Source of the DNA: Chloroflexota bacterium
GTDB taxonomy: Bacteria > Chloroflexota > UBA11872 > VXNJ01
Direction: 5' to 3'
Assembly: GCA_026708165.1 (NCBI GenBank)
Contig: JAPOVO010000198.1
Span: 2,961-19,057, forward strand
Length of the DNA stretch: 16,097 nucleotides
How positions within the stretch are numbered: position 1 is the first letter of the stretch; the number at the start of each line of letters is the position of its first letter. The position numbers and the translations under genes were made by a program. Under the pieces are notes generated by a model. That model did no database searches. It had not been told where the DNA came from and worked only from the letters and a program-made list of their open reading frames with translations. This document shows, one piece after another, positions 1 to 8,040 of this stretch.

Positions 1-734
1 ATTGTCCCTCCACTCAATGAGACGGATCCAGCGTCCATCATTGCTTTGACTCTGTCGCCGATCGGGATTCCAAGCTCCCGCGCCTTGGCCGCAACTATCC
101 TGAGGGTTTCATCGAGCTGATCAGGGGCAAATTCGTCGAGTTCAGCCCGCGCCAATCGCGCGTACTTAGCCAACTCCGATGAAGCGTCTGCGCGTTCGCT
201 AGAAACACGGTTCAGCACAGATCCTTGGCGCCAACCGAGATGATATGCGGACGTCGCGTCAATACGCGTCGGGGCCAATCGAAACCGATCAGTCCAAGCG
301 AAATACCGTGGTTTGCCTTGATCACGAACACGCTCGGAATACAACGACCGAACCGGCTCCAAGTCGCTTCCAACCGTAAGTTGCACGGTTAGGATCGTAT
401 CGAGATCTCTTCCCGGCTCGTCGTGGAATTCCCTGGTTTGCCGATTGAAGCCGCGAAGACAATCCCCGTACGCCTCGAAGTTCATCAACCGATCCTCGAG
501 ATCCCCTACCGCCACCGTGATGTCGATGTCCTCACCCACATCAAGTTGGTAGAAGTCTGCATCGGAAAACGCAATATTCCTTCGCCCTCCCAAGCACAGA
601 TGAATCGCCTCAAGTACCGACGACTTGCCGCTATCTCCTGCTCCGATGAGACAGTTCATCCCTTCGGAGGGGTACCAACTCAAACTCTTGATTGCTCGGA
701 AGTTCCTGATCTCGATGTGCCGGATTCTCGCCAT
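1..734 (-). CDS. OLD/RecF-like AAA ATPase, 3' end outside window
   Basis: This is the N-terminal 244 residues of an ABC/SMC-type AAA ATPase (AAA_15 / OLD / RecF-like); the frame stays open to the window edge. It begins MARIRHIEIRNFRAIKSL, the usual first strand of these ATPases, followed by a Walker A loop GAGDSGKS at residues 31-38 and the segment FSDADFYQLDV, which resembles OLD-family nucleases. The signature motif, Walker B and any C-terminal TOPRIM nuclease would lie past the left edge. I chose ATG 734 because the conserved fold starts right after it; an in-frame ATG at 749 would add five residues. It follows the restriction-modification gene on the same strand after about 340 bp. It could be an orphan OLD nuclease or the GajA half of a Gabija system; this fragment cannot decide. 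Family assignment is firm, function is inferred. Confidence 0.85.
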   Translation of the reverse strand, partial: MARIRHIEIRNFRAIKSLSWYPSEGMNCLIGAGDSGKSSVLEAIHLCLGGRRNIAFSDADFYQLDVGEDIDITVAVGDLEDRLMNFEAYGDCLRGFNRQTREFHDEPGRDLDTILTVQLTVGSDLEPVRSLYSERVRDQGKPRYFAWTDRFRLAPTRIDATSAYHLGWRQGSVLNRVSSERADASSELAKYARLARAELDEFAPDQLDETLRIVAAKARELGIPIGDRVKAMMDAGSVSLSGGT

Positions 735-1073
735 CAGCTTCCCCCACATATCCTTACGACAAGGCGTGATGCCGGAGTGGTTAACGCGACTTGCTGAACT
801 ATCGATTCACGGTTGGTTCAGATTGGTCGAACTTGCTGGCACTCCGAGAGGACATCGACATTCTCTGATACTTCGCGAATAACCTGCCAGGCGGCGCGGC
901 AGGTGAATCGATCACGGTGCGCTCACTAGTCCAGCTTTCTAGCTGGTCGGCCAGAGCTACTAGCAGGATCGGGCTTTCGGTCAGCCGCGGATTCGTCCAC
1001 CGAACGCCGGTTACACGCAATTGGCACAGACTCCTCAATCAGTCCCGAACCGGTTCTAGAGCAGGGAGTGGGT
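735..1073. other. Non-coding gap with tRNA-like stretch and inverted repeats
   Basis: No gene is supported between the AAA ATPase start and the restriction-modification stop. The gap holds a tRNA-Ser-like D-arm (763-806) and three inverted repeats: CGGAGTG 773-779 with CACTCCG 840-846; ATCGATTCAC 801-810 with GTGAATCGAT 903-912; and a compact hairpin ACCTGCC 882-888 with GGCAGGT 898-904. A 10-bp palindrome GAACCGGTTC sits at 1047-1056, just downstream of the restriction gene. None is followed by a T-run, so I do not call a terminator. Confidence 0.5.
763..806 (+). pseudogene. Possible tRNA-Ser-like 5' fragment (remnant)
   Basis: The run GCCGGAGTGGTTAACGC (771-787) matches the D-arm of class II tRNAs such as tRNA-Ser. 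It is followed by a possible anticodon loop TTGCTGA, with GCT in the Ser position. The flanking five bases do not pair as an anticodon stem, and no proper variable arm, T-arm or acceptor closure follows, so it is not a functional tRNA. It may be a remnant from integration at a tRNA gene, or a chance match; low certainty. Confidence 0.3.
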
Positions 1074-4000
1074 CTATGACAACAAATCCGTGACAGCCGC
1101 TTCGACTGCCTTCCCTTCATCCGACTCCCGCAGCCATTTGCGGAGCTCGCGGCGGGCGATGGTTACGGTGACCTTGGAGCGGGTTTGGCGCAGCGACGCC
1201 AGCTCGCGTGCCGCGCCCTCGGCGGCGGCCCGACCAGTCTCGGATACCGCGACGTGCAGCGGATCGCCCGGATCGAACTCCGGGATGGGCAGCTTCCAAA
1301 GATGCTTCTGCAAATGGCGCGCGCCGAACTGCCCTTTGGGCATCAACGAGGCTACCGCCTCATATAGAACCTGACTGTTGATGATGGCAAGCAGGTAATG
1401 GGCTTCTTTAGTGTTCTTACAGGCAACCCAATACAGTGTGTAGTCGACGACTTGGTCATCCTCATGGAGGAGCGCCGCGGTTGGTGCGCCTGATTGGTTG
1501 TAAACCACCCTCACCGGCCGATCACCAAGTTTGCGCCGCCATTCCAGCTGAGCCGTGAGCTTGCCGTAGTAGTCCAACTGGCCGAGCAGGTTCAGCCTGT
1601 TGTTAGGCGACTTATTCTGTTCCCATAGGCCGCTCACAGTTCGCCAGCGCCCGCGCATCCGACGCTCCAGCCCGCCGAGATGAATGCCGCCGACGCCATC
1701 CGGATCCCCGGGTATTGCGGCATCATCCTGCCTGAGTGGCATAAGTGCCTTAAGCGGATTGAGCGTCGCATAAGGAACCAGCGTCTCGCCAAGGTGCACG
1801 TCGAAGAGGTGGCTATTCTCGACTGTCTGCTGCGTGATTGCGGTCAGGTCGACGTCGCGCCATGGCGCCTTGTCATATCTGCCTCGCCTCGGATTTACCG
1901 TCACCGTCTGACCAGCCCGAACGATGGCTGGACTCTCTGTCTCTTCCACAAACAGTAGACAGCGGGGAACTATCACTGCCCCCTGAGTCGAATAGCCCGC
2001 GTAGGGAGACCCGCCACCCACCGACGTGTCGGTTATGGCGGCTCGTTCGCGCCGGACGTCGGAAGCGCCCGCTTTGCCCAGCCACTGCTCCACTTCGCCC
2101 GCTAGCGCCGACTCCGCGCTCGGCTGGCCTACCCGCTCCGCGAACACCACCGAGGCCGGAATCGGGAAGAACGAGTTGGGTTGCAGCCGCTCCAGGTCCC
2201 AGGCGGTCTTCCACGCGAAGTCCACGGACAGCCTGCGCCCGGTTCGTTTGTCCGTCCATTCGCCAGAGCGCCACTTGGCGTACTGGCCGGTCTGTAGGGC
2301 GCTGTGCGGCATCACCATGCCGATCGTTCCACCGTCTTTCAAGTACAAGTCGACGCAGCGAGCGAAGAACAATCCAGCCACGTCCTGGTGGGTCGCGTAC
2401 CGTCCCCCGGCCCAGATCCCATAGATGTTCTTGCTCTGGTCTTCGAGCGCCTTGCGGAGTGTGCTGAGGGTCTTGTTGTAATTGAGCCAGGGCGGGTTGC
2501 CGATTATCACGTCCACCTTGCGGCGGGACAGCGCCACCGGACGCACGAGGTTACGGGTGTAGTAAGCCCAGATGTGGTCGCGCCCTTCGCCGTGCAACCT
2601 TTGTAGAGTCGCGATCGTCGCTTTGAGTGTATTGCGCTCTCCCGGAGCTGTGATGCCGTGATCGTCGAGTGCCAACTGGGGATCCTCACCGCTCTCGATC
2701 GCGTCGGCGATGTCGCCCATTAGCGCGTCGAACGTCTCGGCCCTGTCGACAAGGCCTATCGGAAACACCAACTCCGTGTTCGGATCGCCCTCGACCTGCA
2801 CCGTGACTTCATGCTCGGCGAACATGTCCCCGGTTCGTGATCGCAATTGGAGGGCGTCCCCTAAGTAGACGGGAACGGTGATGTTGGCGGCGAAGCCCGT
2901 CTGGATGGCTCCCTCGATGGCAGGTTGCGCGGCCAGTACCCATGCTGCACGAGCCAGGTGCACAGCCACGGGGTGTACGTCGATCCCAGTCACCGAGAAC
3001 CGCAGCCGTTCCAGTGTCTCTTGAGGAGCAACGGACTTGGCCTCGGCAGCTTCGATGAAGTGGGTGACCGCTTCCGCAATGAAGGTCCCGGAGCCACATG
3101 TCGGGTCGAGCACGTACTGGTCCAGCGGTTCGGTAACAACCTCGCGGACCATCGCCCGTGCCAGCCAATCCGGTGTGTAGTACTCGCCTAGCTGCCGCCT
3201 CTCGTCGGGCGGAATGACCGTCTCATAGAGAATGGCCGCAATGTCGTTGGGAGCTTGCGACCAGTCGAACTTTGCAACACGGCGCGCCAGAGTCCTGAGC
3301 ACGGACAGACCGTCAACCTCTGCAGGCCACGCGAAGAAGTCCGATTCGACAACTCCCTGCAACCCGGTTTTGCTCAGGAAGTCTCGGCCGTGCAGCAGGT
3401 CGCCAGGATCGGTCTCCGCGAGCCGGTATATGTCGGTGCCGAATGATGCCTGTACCACCATGCCGATGACCGCGCTCAGGTAGGTATGGCGGACAAACAG
3501 GCCGTCCATCTCAGAAGTTGAGCTGGCGACTTCTCCCAATGCCGCCGTCAAGAGGTTCTGCCACAGCTGACGTTTGACTTTGATGGTGCTGGAAGCCGCG
3601 TGCCTGTCGTAGAGCGCTTGTAGAACCGCTATGTCGCGTTGATAGGACGGGCTGCTGGGTCCGAATCGCTCCTCGACCGTTGGTCGAGACGGCAGTATGT
3701 TCTCTTCGGCCATAAGAGCATGATCGCGGAGCCATTCGTACAACGTGATCCAGCGATCGGGCTTTTCCAGTGTGAAAACATACGGTCTTACCGCTCTCAC
3801 TGCCCCGGCGCCAGGCCAGCGCAAGAGCCAATATTTGCCGTCGGTCAGGATGCCCATGCGTACCCGGCCTTGCTCCTGGGACTGCGCCAGGTAGTCGTCG
3901 AGTTGCCGAACGTTCCCGCGGTCGGGCGCGAAGCCTCCAGCGGTGCCGATCCTGCGCTTGAACTCGATGAAGGTGTCAAGCGCGGTCAGATCGACTGCGC

Positions 4001-4187
4001 GGCGCGACCCCTGGGCCGGTGGGTTTTCCTCGACGATTTCCTCGTCGCTAACCAAGCCGGTAACGGTGAGGAAGTTGCGGACCGCCGTGGTGATGTTGGC
4101 TTCGGGCTCGCCCTGATGATGCCTCCGCAGGATTTCAGCGGCCGCCTCCGCACAGTTCGGATCGTTGGGATCGATCTGCGTCATCAT
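1074..4187 (-). CDS. Type IIG-like restriction-modification fusion protein
   Basis: This 1037-residue protein joins DNA cleavage, adenine methylation and target recognition in one chain, as in type IIG (Eco57I-like) enzymes. An N-terminal PD-(D/E)xK nuclease site is visible as D66 followed by E75-F-K77 (VDL then TFIEFK). The helical linker leads to GEYYTP (334-339), the AdoMet-binding motif DPTCGSGTF (361-369), GIDVHPVAVHLAR (401-413), and the catalytic NPPW (564-567) of N6-adenine methylases. The last 170 or so residues resemble the target-recognition domain of TaqI/type IIG enzymes. All key residues are present, so it looks intact. No separate methylase or specificity gene adjoins it, as expected for a self-contained enzyme. 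The start is ATG 4187 (a second ATG follows directly); the ribosome site is weak. It sits between vapBC and an OLD-like ATPase, all on the minus strand. Recognition sequence cannot be read from the protein by eye. Confidence 0.92.
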   Translation of the reverse strand: MMTQIDPNDPNCAEAAAEILRRHHQGEPEANITTAVRNFLTVTGLVSDEEIVEENPPAQGSRRAVDLTALDTFIEFKRRIGTAGGFAPDRGNVRQLDDYLAQSQEQGRVRMGILTDGKYWLLRWPGAGAVRAVRPYVFTLEKPDRWITLYEWLRDHALMAEENILPSRPTVEERFGPSSPSYQRDIAVLQALYDRHAASSTIKVKRQLWQNLLTAALGEVASSTSEMDGLFVRHTYLSAVIGMVVQASFGTDIYRLAETDPGDLLHGRDFLSKTGLQGVVESDFFAWPAEVDGLSVLRTLARRVAKFDWSQAPNDIAAILYETVIPPDERRQLGEYYTPDWLARAMVREVVTEPLDQYVLDPTCGSGTFIAEAVTHFIEAAEAKSVAPQETLERLRFSVTGIDVHPVAVHLARAAWVLAAQPAIEGAIQTGFAANITVPVYLGDALQLRSRTGDMFAEHEVTVQVEGDPNTELVFPIGLVDRAETFDALMGDIADAIESGEDPQLALDDHGITAPGERNTLKATIATLQRLHGEGRDHIWAYYTRNLVRPVALSRRKVDVIIGNPPWLNYNKTLSTLRKALEDQSKNIYGIWAGGRYATHQDVAGLFFARCVDLYLKDGGTIGMVMPHSALQTGQYAKWRSGEWTDKRTGRRLSVDFAWKTAWDLERLQPNSFFPIPASVVFAERVGQPSAESALAGEVEQWLGKAGASDVRRERAAITDTSVGGGSPYAGYSTQGAVIVPRCLLFVEETESPAIVRAGQTVTVNPRRGRYDKAPWRDVDLTAITQQTVENSHLFDVHLGETLVPYATLNPLKALMPLRQDDAAIPGDPDGVGGIHLGGLERRMRGRWRTVSGLWEQNKSPNNRLNLLGQLDYYGKLTAQLEWRRKLGDRPVRVVYNQSGAPTAALLHEDDQVVDYTLYWVACKNTKEAHYLLAIINSQVLYEAVASLMPKGQFGARHLQKHLWKLPIPEFDPGDPLHVAVSETGRAAAEGAARELASLRQTRSKVTVTIARRELRKWLRESDEGKAVEAAVTDLLS

Positions 4188-4537
4188 CGCGGGGAACCGC
4201 CCTCAGCACATCTCAACTATCAGAAGAGCAGCTTCAGAATAGTCCAGTCTTATGTTGGAGACCTGTCAGACCGAGCGGCGGGAGCAACCGGAATACCTTA
4301 CGAAGCCTAGCGCCAGCGTGCGTCACTTGACCGTGACAGCTCTCAAAGTCTGAGCGCTCCGGGAGACGCCACCGCTGAGTGCGGGCCTCTTAGCTGCCCG
4401 TGCATCTCGGTAAGAAGCCCCAGCGTCCCTCGGTCACCACGCCAGCATCGGCGAGTCTTCACTCGGGTTTCCACTTCTCCATTCACTCGCTGAAGGGTGG
4501 CTTGCGACGTTGATTGGATCAAGCGATCTTCTAAGTC
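4188..4537. other. Non-coding gap upstream of the type IIG gene
   Basis: About 350 bp separate the toxin stop from the restriction gene start. I see no convincing ORF. A minus-strand TATTCT (4236-4241) could be a -10 box for the restriction gene, but no good -35 lies at the right distance. A small hairpin GTCAC/GTGAC is at 4322-4337. The restriction gene probably has its own promoter here. Confidence 0.4.
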
Positions 4538-4945
4538 TCAATACAACCCACTCAGCGCCTCGTGCGGGCTGACCGCGCGAATCGGAGACCGTTTGTAGTC
4601 CGCGACGTTTCTCGTCACGATGTGCCGCGCGCCGCACGAACGGGCCGCAGCGACCTGCATCGCGTCTTCAAAGTCCGTCATCGGAAGCTCGGCGGCGTAA
4701 CGGATGCCCTCCGTGTCGGTCGTCGCCACGGACACGAAACGGGTCAGGTCGAGGATGAAGTCTCGAGTGCTAACCCCGCCGCGCGACGGCGCGACGACGT
4801 AGTAGAGATTCGATATCGAGTGCCATGCGATATAGGCCCGCTCCGAACCGTGCTCGATCCGGTCCAGGAGCTCCGCGGCCGGACCTGAGTGTGGATGCCT
4901 GTCGAGGGCGAGGTCGATGAGAACGTCCGTGTCCAGAAGTATCAA
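4538..4945 (-). CDS. vapC: PIN-domain ribonuclease toxin (VapC-like)
   Basis: This is a 135-residue PIN-domain protein, the usual size of a VapC toxin, which cleaves RNA when not held by its antitoxin. It opens MILLDTDVLIDL with acidic residues D5 and D7, followed by the mid acidic cluster D91-F-E-D93 and the C-terminal TRNVADY (D116), typical of the PIN_3 group. The start codon is TTG at 4945; its last two bases overlap the antitoxin stop (TTGA), which indicates translational coupling. The gene lies directly downstream of its RHH antitoxin and shares its promoter. No residue expected in the active site appears missing. The family is clear; the RNA target is unknown. Confidence 0.9.
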   Translation of the reverse strand: MILLDTDVLIDLALDRHPHSGPAAELLDRIEHGSERAYIAWHSISNLYYVVAPSRGGVSTRDFILDLTRFVSVATTDTEGIRYAAELPMTDFEDAMQVAAARSCGARHIVTRNVADYKRSPIRAVSPHEALSGLY

Positions 4946-5166
4946 TCGAGATACTTCTCGGCCAGCGCTTCATAACGCGGGTCGTCGCGCTCCGCCGCTC
5001 GAAACTTGCCCCGCCATCGGGAGGCGAAGGAGGGACTACGCTCTCCCGTGACCTTCCTGAGCGACCGCTCTATGAGCGAGGAAAGTGAAACGCCGCGCGA
5101 GCGCGCGTAGCGCTTGGCTATCGGGAGTAGCTCGGCGTCCACGGTGATCGTGAGCTTTTGCTTCAT
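4942..5166 (-). CDS. vapB: Ribbon-helix-helix antitoxin (VapB-like)
   Basis: This is a 74-residue antitoxin. The N-terminus, MKQKLTITVDAELLPIAK, gives the beta strand and first helix of a ribbon-helix-helix DNA-binding domain, and SLSSLIERSLRKV the second helix. The basic, acidic tail (residues 45-74) would wrap the toxin. I chose ATG 5166; the longer frame up to 5232 would begin inside the promoter palindrome and is not plausible. It overlaps the toxin by four bases. Antitoxins of this type repress their own promoter, and a strong promoter with an 18-bp palindrome lies upstream. Confidence 0.87.
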   Translation of the reverse strand: MKQKLTITVDAELLPIAKRYARSRGVSLSSLIERSLRKVTGERSPSFASRWRGKFRAAERDDPRYEALAEKYLD

Positions 5167-5207
5167 CGGTGTGGCCGGTCCTTCGTATGTACACCACTCG
5201 CATTTCG

Positions 5208-5236
5208 AGTATACGTGTACCTCGAGGTACACTCAA
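5208..5236 (-). promoter_or_regulatory. vapBC promoter
   Basis: On the minus strand TTGAGT (5236-5231, four of six matches to TTGACA) and TATACT (5213-5208, five of six to TATAAT) are exactly 17 bp apart. Transcription would start near 5201, giving a leader of about 35 nt before the antitoxin ATG. AAGGA about 12 nt before the start is a distant ribosome site. Confidence 0.75.
5215..5232. promoter_or_regulatory. 18-bp perfect palindrome, likely antitoxin operator
   Basis: GTGTACCTCGAGGTACAC is a perfect palindrome filling the spacer between the vapBC -35 and -10 boxes. A further half-site GTACAC is at 5189-5194 within the likely leader. Binding of the RHH antitoxin here would block RNA polymerase. 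Position and symmetry are seen; the binding is inferred. Confidence 0.7.
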
Positions 5237-5266
5237 CGACTCGTATCTAGTTCGCGCCCGAGATCA

Positions 5267-6688
5267 TCACTCCGTTCCCGGGATTGCACTTGCTTCGGAA
5301 TTGGTAGACGCCCCGCAAGCGCCTGGCACTTCCGGGAACTCCACTAGCTGTCCCTTGGCAGCGAGAAACGCGGAGCGACATGCTTCTGCGTACTCGCTGT
5401 CATCACTTTCTTCGAGATAGGCCGCCGCTTCGAACATCTTGTGTGTGAGTACGAGTGCAAAACCGTTTCGCTTTGCGCTCGACATGCACTTCTCCGTAAA
5501 GGTTCGCGTCCTCTCTTCTGGATCGACGAGACGCTGTGGATTGCCGAAGAGGACGCCGTGAGCATGCTCGACGACGTCGCCCCTAGCGAAGTCCTCGGCA
5601 ATGTTTCGCTCAAGCTGAGTGATCTTGTCGATCGCGATCGCCGCGCTGTCACGTCCCTCGGCTTCTCCAAGCATCCGGCGCCCATCAATGGTGAAGACGG
5701 CATCAAACTCGGATTCGCCTTCTGCAATCCTTACGGCCTCTACGCCCATGAGCTTTAGTCCGCAGACCACTGCATCCTCCAGCAGCCGGCCCTGCGCAAA
5801 AAGCAGGCCCTGCAGAACGCTCCCGTCTTCAAGGGCTGCCAGCAGCTCTTCCCGTTGCCTGCGGGCTTGAGCCTCTGCTTCTTGCACTTTCAGCAATTCC
5901 TCTCGTAGTTTGTGCTGACCGGCTGTCTCGTACTTACCCGCCTGAGCCCAATCGGGCGGGGGCGAGGTGGGCCCTCCGCTCAACTGTGCGTTGACCTCCA
6001 AGAGTCGACGGACGAATTCGATGGAGTTCAGCCGGTAAGCCGACCCTCCTCTATTAACCCCCTTGCTGTCACGGAGGTTGATCGCCGGGAGCAGGACGAG
6101 GTGACCACCCCCTTGGTAGCTGACGACTCCGCTGACAACATGATTGGGGTTCTTGGTAGTTAGCAACGGTACTAGCCCCTTCTGAGGAGCAAAGCGCATC
6201 TCGTATTGTGAGAGTTGAGCGAACTTTTCCCAATACGGGTGCAGCACCTGGGAGCGACGCGCCACCCGGAATTCATCGCCAATGCCCGGTACGACGCCAT
6301 CCAGGTTGTACGGTAGTGCATCCATATTCGACTGCTCAGCGACCATCGTTGTGGACACCGCGCTGCGGCCCGTTCCCGACTGCTTGACCTCGCCTGTTCA
6401 ACGGTAAGCGACTCCAGGTGACGTGAGAACGACGAACGCCGTCTTCCCTCCCCCAACCACAGCGTGGAGTTCGTTTCGCCAGCGGCTGAGCAACTCCGTG
6501 TATTCGAAGGACTGGTGGTCGTCGAGAAGTGGCTTGCCGCGATAGGCCTCTAATACAAAAGGTGCAGTGGGCAGACCGAAGATGACCGCATCAGCATCAT
6601 CGAGAGACACTTCGGCTGAATGGTCGCATACCTCCGCCCTTGCATCACGATGGAGAGAGCCAATACCAACGGCGAAGAATCTAGTCAT
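5267..6688 (-). pseudogene. Nuclease-like protein gene interrupted by one in-frame TGA
   Basis: Two open stretches, 6688-6398 (96 aa) and 6358-5267 (363 aa), are in the same frame, separated only by TGA at 6400-6398 and 13 sense codons (TGEVKQSGTGRSA). Read through, the product is about 472 residues. The first part (IFGLP, DDHQSFEYTELLSRWRNEL, GGGKTAFVVL) looks like an alpha/beta domain. A coiled coil rich in Glu/Arg spans roughly residues 145-180 of the second part. Then SEFDAVF (D219) and GEAEG (E232, E234) with IDKITQLERN resemble a PD-(D/E)xK-like nuclease core. From memory, uncharacterised proteins of this design carry a TG...SGTGR segment at the very point where the stop falls, supporting one original gene. 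The function is not known. The alternatives are a sequencing error, a dead gene, or two separately translated proteins (a GTG at 6358 is the first possible restart). It lies directly upstream of vapBC. Confidence 0.7.
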
Positions 6689-7021
6689 GCAGACATCATT
6701 CCTGTATCGGATTGCTAGCCAATTATGGTACAGAGAGTCTGCGCGAAACTGCGGGTGGGCTTAGTGCCATTTACGCACATAGTCGGGGGCGTTCGATAAA
6801 CCTGCCCTTCCGAAGGTGTCGCGGCGTGCTTCCGAGGATTCAAGAACATGCTTCTCGGCACGGTCTGGCGATCGCGGGTCTGGCAGTTTACCGCGTCAAG
6901 CCGCCCCTATTCACACATGGTGGATGAAATGGTGCCAGTCCGTATCTGGTTGATTTCGGTCCGTTTTCGCCTTCGCTAGACAGTTGTCAGTTGCGCAAGG
7001 TGCATCCCAGGGACCGCATCG
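6689..7021. other. Non-coding gap between PepSY gene and interrupted nuclease gene
   Basis: About 330 bp with no ORF I can support. On the minus strand CATAAT (5/6 to a -10 box) sits about 40 nt upstream of the interrupted gene, without a clear -35. No strong hairpin with a T-run was seen. Confidence 0.4.
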
Positions 7022-7750
7022 TCAGGCAATCAGCACCAACAGCAAGAACACCACCAGCCCGCCAGCCGCTGTCGCCATTGTCGGCTTCCGTAGATGCGGC
7101 GCCGTCAATCCCATTACCAACCCGATCGCAACGATCACCAGCAACCCCACCGCCATCACTCTCTGGAAGTACTTGAAAAACCGAGGACCGTTGCCTCGGT
7201 GCAGCTCGACCATTCGCTTCTGTAGGTCGGGTTCGCGTCGCTTCAACTCCATCGTTCCGTCGGCCGCTATCGATATCTGGTAGTTGGTTCGCGATGTCGG
7301 CAGCGTCGTCACCGTCATGCCTCCCTCGACCGCCGTTTCCCGAATACCGTGTTCCTCCCCGTCGTGCGCTTCCCCTTCTTCGTGGTCTCCCTCTCCCTCT
7401 TCCGGCCTCGCGGCATCCTCGCCGTGGCCATGTCCGTCCTCACCCTCTTCCGCTCCACCGGCCTCCCCGTCGTGGACGTGCTCCTGCCCCGCCCTCGCTA
7501 CCACGATGTCCGAGAAGCTATGGTCTATTCCAGCCCTCCTCAGTATCCACTCCACATCTTCCTTCAGACTCGCCGACTTCACATCGAGCTTTCCTACTTC
7601 AGGCAGCTCGACCACCGTCGTCGTGTAGCTGCCTCTAGCGTCCGCTAGCTGCATCGCCCCAGAGATCGCCATCAGCAACACCACCGGCGCGAAGAACGCG
7701 GCCAAGTAGAGATGGACTCTGATCAATCGCTCCCGCGCGCGTGCCTTCAT
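7022..7750 (-). CDS. PepSY-type membrane protein with His/acid-rich loop
   Basis: This 242-residue inner-membrane protein has a first membrane segment at about residues 12-32 preceded by a basic end (MKARARERLIRVHLYL). A periplasmic PepSY-like region follows, with two more membrane segments at about 197-215 and 225-242. The ending LHRGNGPRFFKYFQRVMAVG followed by a hydrophobic stretch is typical of PepSY-associated membrane proteins. Residues 89-136 form a low-complexity loop of Glu, Asp, Gly and seven His, likely to bind metal ions. Short PepSY membrane proteins of this kind often accompany metal or heme/iron handling, but no such partner is visible here. ATG 7750 has an ideal ribosome site (AAGGAG, six bases away). 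The role is unknown; metal binding is an inference from composition. Confidence 0.75.
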   Translation of the reverse strand: MKARARERLIRVHLYLAAFFAPVVLLMAISGAMQLADARGSYTTTVVELPEVGKLDVKSASLKEDVEWILRRAGIDHSFSDIVVARAGQEHVHDGEAGGAEEGEDGHGHGEDAARPEEGEGDHEEGEAHDGEEHGIRETAVEGGMTVTTLPTSRTNYQISIAADGTMELKRREPDLQKRMVELHRGNGPRFFKYFQRVMAVGLLVIVAIGLVMGLTAPHLRKPTMATAAGGLVVFLLLVLIA

Positions 7751-8040
7751 CTCTGTCTCCTTCCCGACCGCTCGGTCTTGCCTAGTCCCAACTCTCGCAC
7801 CATCTTGTCCTGTGTGGGGCCTCTCTCCCCATCACCGGGTCATCCCTCCACGATGTGTTCTTCCAGTGCAGCAGCTCCCTCCTCGGCCTTGCAATTTTGC
7901 CCGCTTGCGGCTTCGCCCCCAAAGACGATCAGCCGATTCTGCGGGCGCCAATCAGCTTCGACTCGCATTCATAGTGCTTGCTATCAACGCAAACCAGAGC
8001 AATCGTCATGCGGACGTTCTTCCCCATCAAGGAGCCCGCA
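7751..8040. other. Intergenic region before the tyrosine recombinase
   Basis: About 290 bp between divergent genes. The plus strand is pyrimidine-rich. A possible hairpin pairs GCCCGC (7899-7904) with GCGGGC (7941-7946). It must hold the promoters of both neighbours, but I see no convincing -35/-10 pair. It is not a copy of repeats A and B. Confidence 0.35.

Noticed and set aside
763..850. Functional tRNA-Ser gene
   Set aside because: Anticodon stem does not pair and no T-arm or acceptor closure can be drawn.
5167..5232. Longer antitoxin start
   Set aside because: It would place translation inside the promoter and palindrome, upstream of the likely transcript start near 5201.
6712..6927. 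Plus-strand ORF of 71 codons in the gap upstream of the interrupted gene
   Set aside because: No ribosome site, motif or coding-type codon pattern.
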